64,000 nt of DNA, taken from NCBI GenBank assembly GCA_024278555.1, contig JAJRSX010000183.1:9310-73309 (forward strand), written 5' to 3'. Every line of letters begins with the position of its first letter. Position 1 is the stretch's first letter. Under the pieces are notes generated by a model, which ran no database searches, was not told the DNA's origin, and worked only from the letters and a program-made list of their open reading frames with translations. The position numbers and the translations under genes are program-made. The DNA comes from a bacterium (GTDB lineage Bacteria > CG2-30-53-67 > CG2-30-70-394). Shown piece after piece: positions 20,349-32,919 of this stretch.

Positions 20349-20471
20349 GGATGGGGGGTGAGGGGGTGGATGGCCGCTGCGCGGCCACCGATGGCGTGTG
20401 GTGGATGGCTCTCATCGTCGTCTCACGTGGCCCGAAGGGCCAACCATTCCCCCATCCCTCACCCCCCATCC
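20349..20471. repeat. Long inverted repeat between dnaJ and dnaK
   Basis: GGATGGGGGGTGAGGG (20349-20364) is repeated as its exact complement at 20456-20471, about 90 bp apart. The flanks are purine-rich on one side and pyrimidine-rich on the other. In dnaKJ mRNA it could form a large hairpin that separates or stabilises the two cistrons. No protein is encoded here. Confidence 0.6.
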
Positions 20472-20535
20472 CCGGGACAGGATCGCATCCAGGGAATGGA
20501 GAGCCGCCCCGGGGGGCGGTCAACCCCGGGCCGCT

Positions 20536-22452
<1,917 letters not shown>

Positions 22453-22694
22453 GCTCTCTCCTTGGTTCGTCGGTCGGATGCAAAAAGGTCTACGGGGTCA
22501 ATGCTTGAACGGGAGCGAGACGGTCATCCGCCGCTCCCGCAATGGAATATGGGGACGCTCGGGTGGAGGCGCTACCCCCCGGCTCGCGGCGCGAGTTCGG
22601 GGGCTCTCAGCTTTTCGTTTTCAGCAACCGGCTTTCAGCGCACGGCGCTTCGAGTCGACTCCGTAGGTGTCGCGTGGTCGTCGCCGGAAGGGGC

Positions 22695-23276
22695 TCACTT
22701 CCGGCACACCAACACCATCGACGGGCGCAGGAGGCGGTCGTGGAGGAGGTAGCCGCGTTGGAGCTCATCGGCCACCTGGCCCGCCTCCACCGTGTCCGAG
22801 GCGGTCTCGCCGACCGCCTCGTGGAGGTTCGGGTCGAAGGGGGCGCCCACCGCCTCGATCGGGGTGACCCCGTGGCGCTTGAGGGTGTCGAGGAGCAGCT
22901 TGAGGGTCATCTCCACCCCGGTCGCCAGGGCGGCGTCGGCGTCCGCCGCGGCACCCTCGTTGTGGTGGGCCAGGGCGCGTTCCAGGTTGTCCACCGACTC
23001 TAGGAGGTCGCGTGCCAGCTTCTCGTTGGCGTAGCGCATGAATTCCGCCTTCTCCCGGGCGGTACGCTTTTTGTAGTTGTCGAGCTCGGCGCTCACCCGC
23101 AGGAGCCGTTCGTAGGTCTCCCGGGCCTGGCGCTCGATCTCCTCCTCGCGCGACGGCGCGGTCTCGTCGTCGTTCACCGCGGTGACCTCGATGTCCGGCA
23201 TCCCCTCGGCGGCCACGTCGAGGGTCTCGGGGGTGAGGTCACTCTCTTCGTCACTCGGCTTTGGCTGGGTGCTCAT
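22695..23276 (-). CDS. grpE: GrpE nucleotide exchange factor
   Basis: This 193-residue protein has an acidic N-terminus and a long coiled coil (REEEIERQARETYERLLRVS) leading into the conserved LDNYKKRTAREKAEFMRYAN. The C-terminal beta domain has GVTPIEAVGAPFDPNLHEAV. It releases ADP from DnaK. Its start overlaps the hrcA stop (ATGA). Confidence 0.96.
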   Translation of the reverse strand: MSTQPKPSDEESDLTPETLDVAAEGMPDIEVTAVNDDETAPSREEEIERQARETYERLLRVSAELDNYKKRTAREKAEFMRYANEKLARDLLESVDNLERALAHHNEGAAADADAALATGVEMTLKLLLDTLKRHGVTPIEAVGAPFDPNLHEAVGETASDTVEAGQVADELQRGYLLHDRLLRPSMVLVCRK

Positions 23277-24310
23277 ACGCCTTGTAGCTTCCTTTCCACC
23301 GTCCGTGAGGTGAACTCCACCAAGGGAATTACCCGCGAGTAGTCCATTCGCCGCGGGCCGATGACGCCGACCGCGCCCAGGACCCGCCCTTCGATACCGT
23401 ACTTGGCCGCCACCACGCTGCAGTCCACGTTATTCCCGAGCAGGGTCTCGGCGCCGATGAAGACCTGCACCCCCTCCGCCTCCACCACCCGGTCGAGGAT
23501 GGTGAGGAGGTTGCGCCGCTCCTCCAGGGCGGCGAGGAGCTCGCGGGCGCGGTCGATGTCGTCGAACTCCGGCTCGTCGAGGAGGGTGCTCGCTCCCTCC
23601 AGAAAGAGGAGGTGGGTCGCCGAATCGGCGGTCAGTTGCTCCTCGCGCACGGCCTCCATGATTAGGTGGTAGTAGACCTCTCGTGTCTTGTGCAGCTCCC
23701 GCTCCGCCCGCTGTCGTACCGCCTCCAGGGTGAGGCCGTGGAACTGCTCGTTGAGGTGGCGGGAGATGCGCGCCAGCTCCCTCTCCGAGACGTCACGGTC
23801 GGTGTGGAAGATGCGATTCTGCACATAATTGGAACCGCTCACCAGGATGGCAAGGATGCGATGGCGGTCGAGACGGACGAGCTCGATGTGCTCCAGGACC
23901 GTCTCCCCGAGACACGGGGCGGAGACCAGCCCCACGTGGTGGGTGAGGCCGGAGAGGAGCCGGGAGGAGGAGGCGAGGAGCCCCTCCACCCCGTGGTCGG
24001 TGGGGGGGGCGGCGATGATCTTGCGCTCCGCCTCCGACGGCCCCTGGGTGGAGAGGAGGGTGTCGACGTAGAGGCGGTAGCCGAGGTCGGTGGGGACGCG
24101 ACCGGCGGAGGCGTGGGGCTGGGTGATGAGGCCGATCTCGGCGAGGTCGGCCATCACGTTGCGCACCGTGGCGGCGCTCACCTTGATGCCGTGGCGGCGC
24201 ACCACGGTGCGCGAGCTCACCGGCGCCGCGGTGACGATATAGTCCTGAACGATCGCCCTGAGGATCGCCTGGTCACGCGGCTCGATTTCTGGAGTCTCCA
24301 TGTTTTTCAA
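23273..24310 (-). CDS. hrcA: HrcA heat-inducible transcription repressor
   Basis: This 345-residue protein has an N-terminal winged-helix domain (RDQAILRAIVQDYIVTAAPV, then SAATVRNVMADLAEIGLI) and a C-terminal GAF-like domain ending RMDYSRVIPLVEFTSRTVE. HrcA normally represses groE/dnaK operons through CIRCE elements. I found no convincing TTAGCACTC-N9-GAGTGCTAA copy upstream of hrcA here, so control of this operon may act elsewhere or use a diverged site. It is the first gene of the leftward operon. Confidence 0.96.
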   Translation of the reverse strand: MKNMETPEIEPRDQAILRAIVQDYIVTAAPVSSRTVVRRHGIKVSAATVRNVMADLAEIGLITQPHASAGRVPTDLGYRLYVDTLLSTQGPSEAERKIIAAPPTDHGVEGLLASSSRLLSGLTHHVGLVSAPCLGETVLEHIELVRLDRHRILAILVSGSNYVQNRIFHTDRDVSERELARISRHLNEQFHGLTLEAVRQRAERELHKTREVYYHLIMEAVREEQLTADSATHLLFLEGASTLLDEPEFDDIDRARELLAALEERRNLLTILDRVVEAEGVQVFIGAETLLGNNVDCSVVAAKYGIEGRVLGAVGVIGPRRMDYSRVIPLVEFTSRTVERKLQGV

Positions 24311-24442
24311 TAAGTTACGACGTAACCGGGGGATGGATCATCCTCGTGAAGAGGGTGGCCAGTCAAGCTCCCGGCCGCGACCGCGGAGGTCGCGTGCGGG
24401 GGAGAGGTACGGAATGGGGGGCCGCCTTTGACCTTCGAAGAG

Positions 24443-24529
24443 GTAGGAGCGAGCGCCCGCTCGCGATTCGGGGCGGAAGGCCCGGCCCGCTCCGGCGGGG
24501 CGGGCTCGCCGGCGGCAGCCGGCTCCTAC
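24443..24529. repeat. REP-like pair (BIME) upstream of lolD
   Basis: GTAGGAGCGAGCGCCCGCTC (24443 onward) faces an inverted relative ending CCGGCTCCTAC (24506-24529). The two form a large GC-rich hairpin in the 288-bp divergent region between hrcA and lolD. It belongs to the same family as the cluster at 18268-18449. Confidence 0.7.
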
Positions 24530-24598
24530 CGGGAAGGGGTCGCGCGGCAGGCCCCTTTTTTGACACGCCTCCGCTCCCCGGCGTACAAGCGTCGCCCC

Positions 24599-25273
24599 GT
24601 GGCGACCCTCCGTGCCGAGAATCTGTGTAAGCGCTTCGAGCGCGACGGTGCCGCCCTGGAGGTGCTCCGCGGGGTGGATGTGACCCTGGAGGCGGGGGAG
24701 TGCGTCTCCATTGTCGGCGTCTCGGGTGCCGGCAAGTCGACCCTGCTGCACTGCCTCGGCGGCCTGGAGCGGCCCACCCACGGGACCGTGTGGCTCGGCG
24801 ACGACGACCTCTACCGCCTCCGCGACCGGCGTCGGGCGCAGCTTCGCAACCGCGAGGTCGGCTTTGTCTTCCAGTTTCACCACCTGCTCTCCGACTTCAC
24901 CGCCCTGGAGAACGTCGCCATGCCCCTGCGGTTGGGGTCCGCCTCGGGGCGCCGGGCGGAGGCGCGGGCGCGGGAGCTTTTGGAGCGCGTCGGCCTCGGC
25001 GAGCGGGTCGAACACCGTCCCGGCGAGCTCTCCGGCGGCGAGCAGCAGCGGGTAGCGATCGCCCGTGCCCTGGCCTGCAAGCCGTCGATCCTCCTCACCG
25101 ACGAGCCGACCGGCAACCTCGACGAGGAGACCGCTGACGCGGTCCACCAGCTCCTCCTGTCGCTCAACCGTGAGCTGCACACCACCCTGGTCTACGTCAC
25201 CCACAACGCCGCCTTTGCCGCCACCGCCGAACGCCAGCTTCGTCTCCACCGTGGGCGGCTGGAGGCGGTGTAG
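24599..25273 (+). CDS. lolD: LolD-type ABC ATPase (lipoprotein release)
   Basis: From a GTG start this gives 224 residues, the normal LolD/MacB-ATPase length. Walker A is GVSGAGKST, the Q loop is FVFQFHHLLSDFTALENVAMP, the signature is LSGGEQQRVAIARAL and Walker B is ILLTDEPTGNLD. The FHHLL...F.ALENV pattern is typical of LolD, which powers extraction of lipoproteins from the inner membrane with LolC/E. No lolC or lolE is adjacent. Upstream in-frame sequence is REP-like, which argues against a longer start. Confidence 0.85.
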   Translation: MATLRAENLCKRFERDGAALEVLRGVDVTLEAGECVSIVGVSGAGKSTLLHCLGGLERPTHGTVWLGDDDLYRLRDRRRAQLRNREVGFVFQFHHLLSDFTALENVAMPLRLGSASGRRAEARARELLERVGLGERVEHRPGELSGGEQQRVAIARALACKPSILLTDEPTGNLDEETADAVHQLLLSLNRELHTTLVYVTHNAAFAATAERQLRLHRGRLEAV

Positions 25274-25303
25274 GGGTATGGCGGCTCGCAGTCGCCGGGA
25301 CCA

Positions 25304-26263
25304 TCACGACGCGGCGGTGGGGCAGGGCGCCGGCCGGTCGATCTGCTCGGGGGCGAGCTCGGTGTAGTAGACGACTCGGTTTCTTCCTCCCTCCTTGGCG
25401 CGGTAGAGGGCGTCGTCGGCGCAGCGCAGCACTCCGCGCTGGCGTATTGCCGGGGCGAGATCGTCGCTGCTGATCACCCCGATGGAGAGGGTGATGGTGA
25501 GCGGGGTGCCGCCCTTCCACGGAATGGAGAGTTGTGCCACCCGTTCCCGTAGCCGCTCCGCGACCTGAACGGCGGTCTCGCGGTGGGCGTGGTCGAGGAG
25601 GATGACAAACTCCTCGCCGCCGATCCGACCCACCGAGTCCTCGGTCCGGGCCACATCGAGGAGGAGGTCGGAGAGCGACGTCAGGACCTGGTCGCCCGCC
25701 TCGTGGCCGTAGGTGTCGTTGATCCGCTTGAAGTGGTCGATGTCCGCCATGAGCAGGGCAAAGGGCTCCTGGCGACGGCGCCAGCGCGACAGGCGGCTGT
25801 TGATCTGGCCGCTGGTCGCCCGCCGGTTGCCGAGGCCGGTGAGGGGGTCGGTGAGGGCGAGGAGGCGGAGCCGGTCGTTTTCCTCCTTCAGCCTCAGGGC
25901 GGCACGGACCCGGGCGACCAGCTCATCGGGATCGAACGGCTTGGTGATGTAGTCGCTGGCGCCGAGGGCGAGGCCGTGGCAGACGCTCTCCGTGTCGTCC
26001 GCCCGGGCGGTGACGAAGATCACCGGGGTCAAGGCGGTCTCCAGGTTCCGTTGTAGGTGGCGGCAGACGTCGAAGCCGTCCATCTCCGGCATGGCGACGT
26101 CGAGGAGGATCACGTCCGGCGGGTCTTGGATCGCCAGACGCAACCCCTCTTTGCCGCTACACGCCAGGATCGGGCAAAACCCCTCCTCCTCCAGGATCGC
26201 CTCCAGGAGCTCCCGGTTGGCGGCCCGGTCGTCGACCACCAGGATGCGCGGCCTCTCCCTCAT
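25304..26263 (-). CDS. Response regulator with GGDEF diguanylate cyclase domain
   Basis: This 319-residue protein has an N-terminal receiver domain (phosphoacceptor Asp in VILLDVAMPEMDG, Lys in YITKPFDP) and a C-terminal GGDEF domain. The active-site motif is GGEEF, with the inhibitory site RTED exactly five residues before it, so product inhibition by c-di-GMP is expected. The output is c-di-GMP synthesis controlled by phosphorylation. It overlaps the upstream histidine kinase gene by 4 bp, so the two form one signalling unit. Confidence 0.92.
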   Translation of the reverse strand: MRERPRILVVDDRAANRELLEAILEEEGFCPILACSGKEGLRLAIQDPPDVILLDVAMPEMDGFDVCRHLQRNLETALTPVIFVTARADDTESVCHGLALGASDYITKPFDPDELVARVRAALRLKEENDRLRLLALTDPLTGLGNRRATSGQINSRLSRWRRRQEPFALLMADIDHFKRINDTYGHEAGDQVLTSLSDLLLDVARTEDSVGRIGGEEFVILLDHAHRETAVQVAERLRERVAQLSIPWKGGTPLTITLSIGVISSDDLAPAIRQRGVLRCADDALYRAKEGGRNRVVYYTELAPEQIDRPAPCPTAAS

Positions 26264-27429
26264 TGGGAGACCCCGTGGAGGGCCGGGGCGAACGCCTCGT
26301 CGGTGGTCTGGGTCGCTGCCGCGGGCAGGTGGAGGGTGAAGGTCGACCCCTCTCCCACCCCGCTCACCACCTTGATCTCACCCCCGAGGAGGTGGGCGAG
26401 GCTGCGGGATACCGACAGGCCGAGGCCGGTCCCCTCGTGCTCGCGGGTGGAGGAGCCGTCCGCCTGGCGGAACTTGTCGAAGATGGTGGGCAGGGCGGCG
26501 GCGGGGATGCCGATGCCGGTGTCGTGGACCACGTAGGCGAGCCCCTCCGGCCCCTCGGCGACGGTGAAGGTGACCCGCCCCTCGCGGGTGAACTTGATCG
26601 CGTTGCCGCCGAGATTCAGGAGGATCTGCTGGAGGCGCAGGGGGTCGGTGAAGAGGGTCGGCAGGTTGCTGTGGACCACCACCTCCAGATCGATGTCCCG
26701 CTCCTCGGCCAGGGGCAGGAGGGTCTCCACCGCCTGGGTGACGGCGGCGGCGGGATCGATCTCCTCCACCGTGATGGAGACCCTGCCGGCCTCGATCTTC
26801 GACAGGTCGAGGAGGTCGTTGATGACCGCCAGCAGGTGGGTGCCGTTCTCGTGGATGAGCTCCAGTTGGCGGAGCTGGCGGACGTCGCAGGTGCCGTGCG
26901 GGTTGCGTCGCAACAGGGCCGAGAAGCCGAGGATCGCGGTGAGCGGGGTACGCAGCTCGTGGGAGACGTTGGCGAGGAACTCCGACTTCAGCCGCACCGC
27001 CTCCACCGCCTCGTCGCGCGCCGCCTTCAGCTCGCTCTTCAGCCGCTCCCGCTCAATGGCGTAGCGGAGACACCGGCCAAGGGCGTGGCCGTTGATCGTC
27101 CCCTTCACCAGGTAGTCCTGGGCACCCTCCTGCACCGCTTGGAGCGCCAACTTCTCGTCGTTCAGGCTGGTAAGTACCACCAGGGGCACCCGGCCGGCGT
27201 GGCGTCGCACCCGGCGCACGCAGTCGAGGCCGTGGCCGTCGGGGAGGGTGAGGTCCTGGAGGACGACATCAATCTCGCCCCGGTTGAGCCACGCCAACCC
27301 GTCGGCGAGGGTGTCGGCGTAGAGGAGGTGGTAGTTGTCGGCGCCACTCTCCGTCAGCAGCTCGCGGATGAGACGGGCATCACCGGGGTCGTCCTCTACC
27401 AGTAAGAGGGTGAGTGCTTCTTGCTCCAT
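26260..27429 (-). CDS. Hybrid receiver-histidine kinase
   Basis: This 389-residue protein has an N-terminal receiver domain (VVLQDLTLPDGHG; Lys in YLVKGT). A coiled-coil linker leads to HisKA with the phospho-His in ANVSHELRTPL near residue 160, then a HATPase domain (N box GGNAIKFT, DTGIGIP, GTGLGLSVS). There is no membrane segment, so it senses cytosolic signals or receives phosphate from another kinase. It probably phosphorylates the receiver-GGDEF protein encoded immediately downstream. Confidence 0.92.
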   Translation of the reverse strand: MEQEALTLLLVEDDPGDARLIRELLTESGADNYHLLYADTLADGLAWLNRGEIDVVLQDLTLPDGHGLDCVRRVRRHAGRVPLVVLTSLNDEKLALQAVQEGAQDYLVKGTINGHALGRCLRYAIERERLKSELKAARDEAVEAVRLKSEFLANVSHELRTPLTAILGFSALLRRNPHGTCDVRQLRQLELIHENGTHLLAVINDLLDLSKIEAGRVSITVEEIDPAAAVTQAVETLLPLAEERDIDLEVVVHSNLPTLFTDPLRLQQILLNLGGNAIKFTREGRVTFTVAEGPEGLAYVVHDTGIGIPAAALPTIFDKFRQADGSSTREHEGTGLGLSVSRSLAHLLGGEIKVVSGVGEGSTFTLHLPAAATQTTDEAFAPALHGVSQ

Positions 27430-27653
27430 GTCTCACTCGTCGGTGAAAAATCACCGCTCATGAGCAAGAAACGGTCGATGTGAGAGGAAATGTGTCCGCC
27501 TCGCCGCCGGCCGCGGCCGGCGCGGCACGCTTTGCTGGATTGCCCGATGGCGGAGGGGGATGTCGCGCGTCCCCCTCGCTGTCCGTGGAGGGCGGGCCGA
27601 CGCCCGACCTCAGGCCGCAGGGTGCGTCCGATCTTCGCGTGAGACCGCCACGC

Positions 27654-27890
27654 CTACCGCTTCGGGGTCACCTTGGTCACCACCCCGTGGCGGCCGATCT
27701 CCTCGGCGCACGCCTGCGCGGAGGCCTCGTCGGGAAACTCGAAGAGGCGGAGCTGGGCGTCGAGGACGTCGAGGATCACCTGGTGGGCCTCTTCGTAGTC
27801 GATGCCCAGGTGCTTGGCGAGACACTCCCCCGCCGCCTTGGGCATGAGGTCGTCGGTGGTGGTGAAGAGGCGGAGCTGATAGGCGGACAT
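27654..27890 (-). CDS. Small conserved hypothetical protein (ClpS/L7-L12-like fold possible)
   Basis: This 78-residue protein begins MSAYQLRLFTTTDDLMPKAA and ends with a basic VTKVTPKR. The pattern of two helices with LGIDYEEAHQVILDVL and DEASAQACAEEIGRHG looks like a small alpha/beta domain of the ClpS type, which binds peptides or protease chaperones. I cannot name it more closely. It lies 116 bp downstream of proS on the same strand and may be cotranscribed with it. Confidence 0.7.
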   Translation of the reverse strand: MSAYQLRLFTTTDDLMPKAAGECLAKHLGIDYEEAHQVILDVLDAQLRLFEFPDEASAQACAEEIGRHGVVTKVTPKR

Positions 27891-28006
27891 GGCAGGTAGG
27901 GGAGTGGGTGAGGGAAAACAGCGGCCCGGCAACAAAAGGGCGAACCGCGGGATTGTCCGCCGCTTCGGCTGCACGACGCAAACCGAGGTGGCGGCGCACC
28001 GGCGGG

Positions 28007-29713
28007 CTACGCGCACCGTTCGGTGAGCCACCCCACCGCCTGCTCCACCGCCACCTCGACCCGCTCGCCGGTGGCCCGCGCCTTGATCTCCACCTTCCCC
28101 TCCTTCAGACCACGCGGTCCGACGGTCACGCAGTACGGCAGGCCGAGGAGGTCTCCGTCGTTGAACTTCACCCCCGGCCGCTCCTTGCGGTCGTCCACCA
28201 GGGGCTCGTGGCCGGCGGCGGTGAGCTCGCGCTCCATGGCTGCCGCGACCTCCAGGCTCGCCGCGTCGGTCTCGCGGATGAGGATGATCTCGACGGTGAA
28301 CGGGGCGATCGGGACGGGCCAGACAATGCCGTTGTCGTCGTGGTTTTGCTCGATCGACGCGGCCATGGTGCGGCCGATGCCGATGCCGTAGCACCCCATC
28401 ACCGCCGGCGTCTCCGCCCCCTCGGCGTTGAGGAAGGTGGCACCCATGGCCGCCGAGTACTTCGTCCCGAGCTTGAAGATGTGGCCGACCTCGATGCCGC
28501 GGGAGAGGTGCAGGGTGCCGGCGCAGCGCGGGCAGGGGTCGCCGTCGTCGGCGTTGATGAGGTCGGCGACGTTGTCGGTGGCGAAGTCGCGTCCCGGCTG
28601 CACCCCCGCAAGGTGGGTGTCCGCATGGTTGGCGCCGGTGACCGCCGTGGCCATCGCCGCCACCTCCCGGTCGACCCACACCGCCACGTCGCCGGCGAGC
28701 CCCACCGGCCCGGCGAAGCCGCACGGGGCGCCGGTGGCCGCCTCCACCTCTCCGTCGCTCGCCAGGGCGAGGTTGTCCGCGCCGAGGGCGTGGGCGAGCT
28801 TGATCTCGTTCACCTCCCGGTCGCCGCGTACCAACGCGGCGACGGTCTGCTCGCCGGCGCGGTAGAGCAGGGTCTTGATGAAGTCGGTGGGCTCCCGGTG
28901 CAGGAAGGCGGCGACCTCGTCGACCGCCTTCTTGTCCGGCGTCGCCACCGCCTCCGGGGCGGGGGCGTTGGCGGCGGGCGGTGTCGCCTCCGGGGCGCGG
29001 GCGGTCGCCTTCTCCTGGTTGGCGGCGTAGTCGCAGGTGTCGCAGGAGAGGATCGCGTCCTCTCCCGAGTCGGCCAGGACCATGAACTCGTGGGAGAAGG
29101 CGCCGCCGATGGCGCCGGAGTCCGCCTCCACCGGCCGGAAGCGGAGGCCGCACCGCTCGAAGATTCGGGTGTACGCGGCGTGCATCCGCTCGTAGGTGGC
29201 GGCGGCACCGGCGTCGTCGCGGTCGAAGGAGTAGCCGTCCTTCATGATGAACTCGCGGCCGCGCATGAGGCCGAAGCGGGGGCGGATCTCGTCGCGGAAC
29301 TTCGCCTGGATCTGGAAGAGGTTCACCGGCAGCTGGCGCCATGAGCGGATCTGGGCGCGGACGATGTCGGTGATCACCTCCTCGTGGGTGGGCCCGAGGC
29401 AGAACTCGCGGTCGTGGCGATCGTGCATCCGCAGGAGCTCGCGGCCGTACTTGTCCCAGCGCCCCGACTGCTGCCACAGCTCCGCCGGCTGCACCGCCGG
29501 CATGAGGAGCTCCTGGGCGCCGGCGGCCACCATCTCCTCGCGGACGATGGCGGAGATCTTGGTGATCGACCGCAGGGCCAGGGGGAGGTAGGCGTAGATG
29601 CCCGCCGCCACCTTGTGGATCATCCCGGCGCGCAGCATCAGCCGGTGGCTGATGACCTCCGCCTCCGACGGGGTCTCACGGACGGTATTGATCAGGGCGT
29701 GGCTGTAGCGCAT
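28007..29713 (-). CDS. proS: Prolyl-tRNA synthetase, bacterial type
   Basis: This 568-residue class II aminoacyl-tRNA synthetase has the bacterial ProRS layout: catalytic core with motif 2 RPRFGLMRGREFIMKD, an inserted editing (INS) domain in the middle (about residues 225-400), motif 3 in GCYGIGIGRTMAAS and the C-terminal anticodon-binding domain. The INS domain removes mischarged Ala-tRNAPro. The linker before the INS domain is Ala/Pro-rich (PEATPPAANAPAPE). Confidence 0.97.
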   Translation of the reverse strand: MRYSHALINTVRETPSEAEVISHRLMLRAGMIHKVAAGIYAYLPLALRSITKISAIVREEMVAAGAQELLMPAVQPAELWQQSGRWDKYGRELLRMHDRHDREFCLGPTHEEVITDIVRAQIRSWRQLPVNLFQIQAKFRDEIRPRFGLMRGREFIMKDGYSFDRDDAGAAATYERMHAAYTRIFERCGLRFRPVEADSGAIGGAFSHEFMVLADSGEDAILSCDTCDYAANQEKATARAPEATPPAANAPAPEAVATPDKKAVDEVAAFLHREPTDFIKTLLYRAGEQTVAALVRGDREVNEIKLAHALGADNLALASDGEVEAATGAPCGFAGPVGLAGDVAVWVDREVAAMATAVTGANHADTHLAGVQPGRDFATDNVADLINADDGDPCPRCAGTLHLSRGIEVGHIFKLGTKYSAAMGATFLNAEGAETPAVMGCYGIGIGRTMAASIEQNHDDNGIVWPVPIAPFTVEIILIRETDAASLEVAAAMERELTAAGHEPLVDDRKERPGVKFNDGDLLGLPYCVTVGPRGLKEGKVEIKARATGERVEVAVEQAVGWLTERCA

Positions 29714-30070
29714 GGCAGACCGAGGATAGAGGGATTCGAAGGCGCACAGGGAACCACGCCCGGCGGTCGCGGGCCAGATGTCACCTCACCCCATCATCGT
29801 CGGGTGAGGATCTCCCGCGTAGAGGCCAAGACGCAGAGGAGGCCTTCGCGGTCGATGCTGAAGCCGATCCCGCTCTGACGTGAGCCGTGGGCGACGGCCG
29901 CGCCGTCGCTCGATCTCCGATCCATTCCGGGAGTGTTTCATGGGTACCCTGCTTTTCGCGGGGGGCTCTGGCCGGCCGCCGCCACCGCTGCTCAGGATCC
30001 GCACCACATCCCCCCCCGGGCCTCATCGCCCGCCTGCACCGCACCGACCTCGAAAGAGGGTCGGGCCGGA

Positions 30071-30106
30071 CCACCGGGAGAGGGGGCATCTCCCCTCTCC
30101 CGGTGG
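30071..30106 (-). terminator. Perfect 15-bp hairpin downstream of the dsrC-like gene
   Basis: CCACCGGGAGAGGGG pairs exactly with CCCCTCTCCCGGTGG around a six-base loop, 9 bp beyond the stop of the leftward gene. There is no T run on the minus strand, so it is a terminator or 3' mRNA-protecting hairpin of non-canonical type. The remainder of 29714-30070 is non-coding and shows nothing recognisable. Confidence 0.6.
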
Positions 30107-30115
30107 CTCTCCTGC

Positions 30116-30520
30116 CTACCCGTCGATGCAGTCGTACGGCTTCGGCAGGCCGGCAAACTTGGTGCCCTGGAAGGCCGGCCCCTTGGGGAAGAGCTCGTAC
30201 AGGTGGTCGCGGTCGAGCTTCTCGTCGCCCCACTCCGCGCGCAGGTGGCGCAAGAGGATGCGGACATTGGGGGAGATGAGGTACTCGGCGTAGTAGCGGC
30301 GCAGGTAGTCGAGGATCCGCCAGTGCTCCTCGGTGAGGGCAATCCCGTCGAGGTGGGCGAGGACCGCGGCGATCTCCGGCGTCCACTGGTCTCGCTTGAG
30401 CATGTAGCCGTCATGGTTGGTCTCGACGGTCATGCCGTGCATGGTGATCTCTTTGCCGTGCGGGGTCGGGCGGACGGTGACCTTGCCGGCGGGGGTGTTG
30501 AGCGTTGCGGTGGTGGACAT
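30116..30520 (-). CDS. DsrC/TusE-family sulfur carrier-like protein
   Basis: This 134-residue protein has the DsrC/TusE fold signature: DGYMLKRDQWTPEIAAVLA, then EEHWRILDYLRRYYAEY and the C-terminal AGLPKPYDC. The near-terminal cysteine (CysA) is present, but the position 11 residues upstream (CysB in true DsrC) is Thr in GTKFAG. The protein is therefore TusE-like or RspA-like rather than a classic two-cysteine DsrC. Three residues (IDG) follow the cysteine instead of the usual one. It starts 10 bp after the selenoprotein gene and is probably cotranscribed with it. Confidence 0.85.
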   Translation of the reverse strand: MSTTATLNTPAGKVTVRPTPHGKEITMHGMTVETNHDGYMLKRDQWTPEIAAVLAHLDGIALTEEHWRILDYLRRYYAEYLISPNVRILLRHLRAEWGDEKLDRDHLYELFPKGPAFQGTKFAGLPKPYDCIDG

Positions 30521-30530
30521 GGCGGTCTCC

Positions 30531-30770
30531 TCAAGGTTGGGGGTTGTGTCCGAGGGCCTCGATCCGTGCCGCCACCTCCCCCTCTTCGGGAAAACGGCCC
30601 GTGGTGCGCTTGGAGAAGAGGAGCTCCCCGTTGACGGCCACCTCGAAAACCCCCCCGTTGCCGCGCACCAGCTCGGGGGTGGCTCCGAAACGGTGCTCCA
30701 GCTCGGTCGCCAGCCTGGCGGCCCGGGGGCGGTAGTTTCACTGGCCGCAGTAGAGGATCTCGATCTTCAA
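30531..30770 (-). CDS. SelW/Rdx-family selenoprotein with in-frame UGA (Sec)
   Basis: Reading through one TGA at 30738-30740 gives a 79-residue thioredoxin-like SelT/SelW/SelH protein. Codons 1-11 read L-K-I-E-I-L-Y-C-G-Q-Sec, followed by NYRPRAARLATELEHRFG and VRGNGGVFEVAVNGELLFSK. The CxxU motif sits exactly where the family has its redox CxxC. A TTG start (30770) preceded by GGAG fits the family's usual N-terminus; in-frame ATGs lie further upstream. A small hairpin with a GGC loop follows the UGA at SECIS distance. If the UGA were a stop, the conserved downstream part would be unexplained. Standard gene callers would miss or truncate it. Confidence 0.85.
30708..30740 (-). promoter_or_regulatory. 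Candidate bacterial SECIS element and Sec UGA codon
   Basis: On the minus strand the UGA (30740-30738) is followed by CGCCA-GGC-TGGCG, a five-bp stem with a G-led loop whose apex is 23-25 nt after the UGA. This meets the known constraints for bacterial SECIS elements (loop within about 16-37 nt, G in the first two loop bases). It would recruit SelB and tRNA-Sec. Confidence 0.6.
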
Positions 30771-30977
30771 GGGTTGGCTCCACGGTGGATCTCGGACTCG
30801 GTGTGGAGAAAACATACCAAAAAACATAGAGATTGTCCGTTGATCCCGTTGCAGTCCTACCTTGGCCTTCGAATTCTTGCCTGACTGAATTGCCTGGGGC
30901 ATGGTGCCGACCCTTTGACCTCGTGTTGGTTTTGACCCATCTCTATAGTTTGCTGTGTCTAAAGGAGGGCCTCATCC

Positions 30978-32912
<1,935 letters not shown>

Positions 32913-32919
32913 CACCTTT

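Noticed and set aside
20503-20518. A hairpin CCGCCCCGGGGGGCGG as dnaK terminator
   Set aside because: A stem exists but it has almost no loop and no T tract, so I do not claim a terminator.
24300-24345. A CIRCE operator before hrcA
   Set aside because: I looked for TTAGCACTC-N9-GAGTGCTAA and saw only unrelated AT-rich sequence.
30430-30783. A 117-codon frame on the minus strand over the selenoprotein gene
   Set aside because: It is out of frame with the SelW-like protein and gives a Pro/Arg-rich product without any family pattern; the read-through SelW frame explains the sequence far better.
30915-30949. A sigma-70 promoter for acs (TTGACC...TATAGT)
   Set aside because: The spacing between the best boxes is 23 bp, too long to be convincing.
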